From an uncultured Bacteroidota bacterium (lineage in GTDB: Bacteria > Bacteroidota > Bacteroidia > Bacteroidales > F082), in assembly GCA_900542475.1 (NCBI GenBank), contig UQNO01000019.1, forward strand, positions 1-40,893: a DNA stretch of 40,893 nucleotides. The letters are read 5' to 3'. Positions 40,255 to 40,893 of the stretch are shown in pieces. The notes under the pieces were generated by a model, which did not search any database, was not told the DNA's origin, and saw only the letters and a program-made list of their open reading frames with translations. Numbering within the stretch: position 1 is the first letter of the stretch; each line of letters opens with the position of its first letter. Position numbers and translations under genes: made by a program.

Positions 40255-40893
40255 ATGTTGAAAAAATTACTATTTACACTCTGCATCGTGCTGACGTCGT
40301 GGTCGTTGGCACTTGCACAACAAGGTCGTCTCAAGGGTGTCATTACTGACAAAGATACCGGCGAGCCTGTCGCATTTGCTAATGTCGTTTTGGAAAACGG
40401 CGGTACGCAGGTGGGAGGAGCGAGTACGGACTTTGACGGCAACTACGACATTAACCCTATTCCTCCGGGAACTTACGACTTGAGAGCAACATTCGTTGGT
40501 TACAACACAGTTGTTATGACAGGTGTTGTAATCCCAGGTAACAAGATTACCTTCCAAGACATCAAGATGAGCATGCAGTCGGAAGTGCTGGACGCTGTTG
40601 AGATTGTCGATTACAAGGTTCCTTTGATTTCAAAGGACCAGACTTCAGCCGGTGCTACCATCACCGCCGAGGAAATCGCGAAGATGCCTAACCGCTCGGC
40701 AGAAGCTGTCGCCGCCACCGTCGGTGGTGTGTTCTCTTCAGACGGTGAAGTCGGTAACATGCGTGGCGCGCGCGAAGAAGGTACAGTTTATTACATCGAC
40801 GGCGTCCGCGTCATCGGCAGCCACTCGGTGCCTCAATCGGCTATCGACCAAGTTGAGGTCATGCTGTCAGGTACCCCCGCTATGTACGGCGAC
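40255..40893 (+). CDS. TonB-dependent receptor, N-terminal part
   Basis: The gene runs off the window after 213 codons. A signal peptide (MLKKLLFTLCIVLTSWSLAL, cut near AQQ) is followed by a carboxypeptidase-regulatory-like domain (about 24-105: GRLKGVITDKDTGEPVAFAN, DFDGNYDINPIPPGTYDL) and the start of a plug domain (about 125-213: MRGAREEGTVYYIDGVRV, SAIDQVEVMLSGTPAMYGD). Such outer-membrane receptors import large nutrients using TonB energy. Whether a SusD partner follows cannot be seen. The plug segment PNRSAEAVAATVGGV takes the usual place of the plug's first conserved box. Confidence 0.93.
   Translation, partial: MLKKLLFTLCIVLTSWSLALAQQGRLKGVITDKDTGEPVAFANVVLENGGTQVGGASTDFDGNYDINPIPPGTYDLRATFVGYNTVVMTGVVIPGNKITFQDIKMSMQSEVLDAVEIVDYKVPLISKDQTSAGATITAEEIAKMPNRSAEAVAATVGGVFSSDGEVGNMRGAREEGTVYYIDGVRVIGSHSVPQSAIDQVEVMLSGTPAMYGD

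Overview
The window looks like a chromosomal segment of a member of the Bacteroidota, most likely Bacteroidales, perhaps an uncultured gut or rumen lineage. The signs are promoters with a TAnnTTTG -7 box, AT-rich starts with few Shine-Dalgarno sites, a type IX secretion sorting tail, a TonB-dependent receptor with an N-terminal carboxypeptidase-regulatory-like domain, a bacterial GGGP synthase-family protein, and the amidase / LptD / RidA neighbourhood. No phage, integrase, transposase, CRISPR array or tRNA was seen.

Layout. 1-1100: the end of a lipoprotein with a C-type-lectin-like C-terminus, then an array of about 23 copies of a 9-bp repeat. 1223-2827: an AAA/DUF4143 ATPase broken by one extra base, and a low-molecular-weight phosphotyrosine phosphatase. 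2836-3225: a 170-bp-period palindromic repeat array. 3408-4107: rplU-rpmA with a perfect terminator. 4478-8933: serS, a lipoprotein, a TPR protein and rsmA in one tight operon; rsmA carries an in-frame copy of the dispersed repeat. 9033-14829, minus strand: a DUF2795 protein, a PduO-type adenosyltransferase coupled to a gutted methyltransferase-like gene that also carries the repeat, a T9SS-secreted protein, Mrp/NifU-like Fe-S factors, an esterase and dtd. 14996-16548: rbfA and a LolC/E-like permease. 16557-17836: the wreck of an EcoRI-type adenine methylase plus DUF262-HNH restriction pair. 18201-22881: a MauE/thioredoxin-like membrane protein, a large AsmA-family protein and a lipocalin-like lipoprotein. 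22945-24505: 1.6 kb of composite palindromic repeats. 24506-29863: ridA, a lytic transglycosylase and lptD, divergent from an amidase with a SPOR-like end. 29884-34646: an orphan T9SS tail, an S9 peptidase, a GGGP synthase-family protein and a histidine kinase. 34745-39446: leuS and ahcY. 39516-40893: a Rieske-like lipoprotein lacking its ligands, and the start of a TonB-dependent receptor.

Much of the window is envelope and translation housekeeping: LPS export (LptD), AsmA-type transport, cell-wall hydrolases, lipoproteins, two aminoacyl-tRNA synthetases, two ribosomal proteins, rRNA methylation, RbfA and D-aminoacyl-tRNA proofreading.

The most unusual signal is leuS. Its product has about 112 extra residues (about 639-752) within the catalytic region, between GMIQGRS and the conserved VDINIV segment. 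They read as a DUF559/Vsr-like PD-(D/E)XK nuclease domain, with no intein splice motifs. Removing them gives about 928 residues, the normal length in this phylum. The second theme is a dispersed palindromic repeat that forms arrays between genes and has also entered two reading frames, where it is translated.
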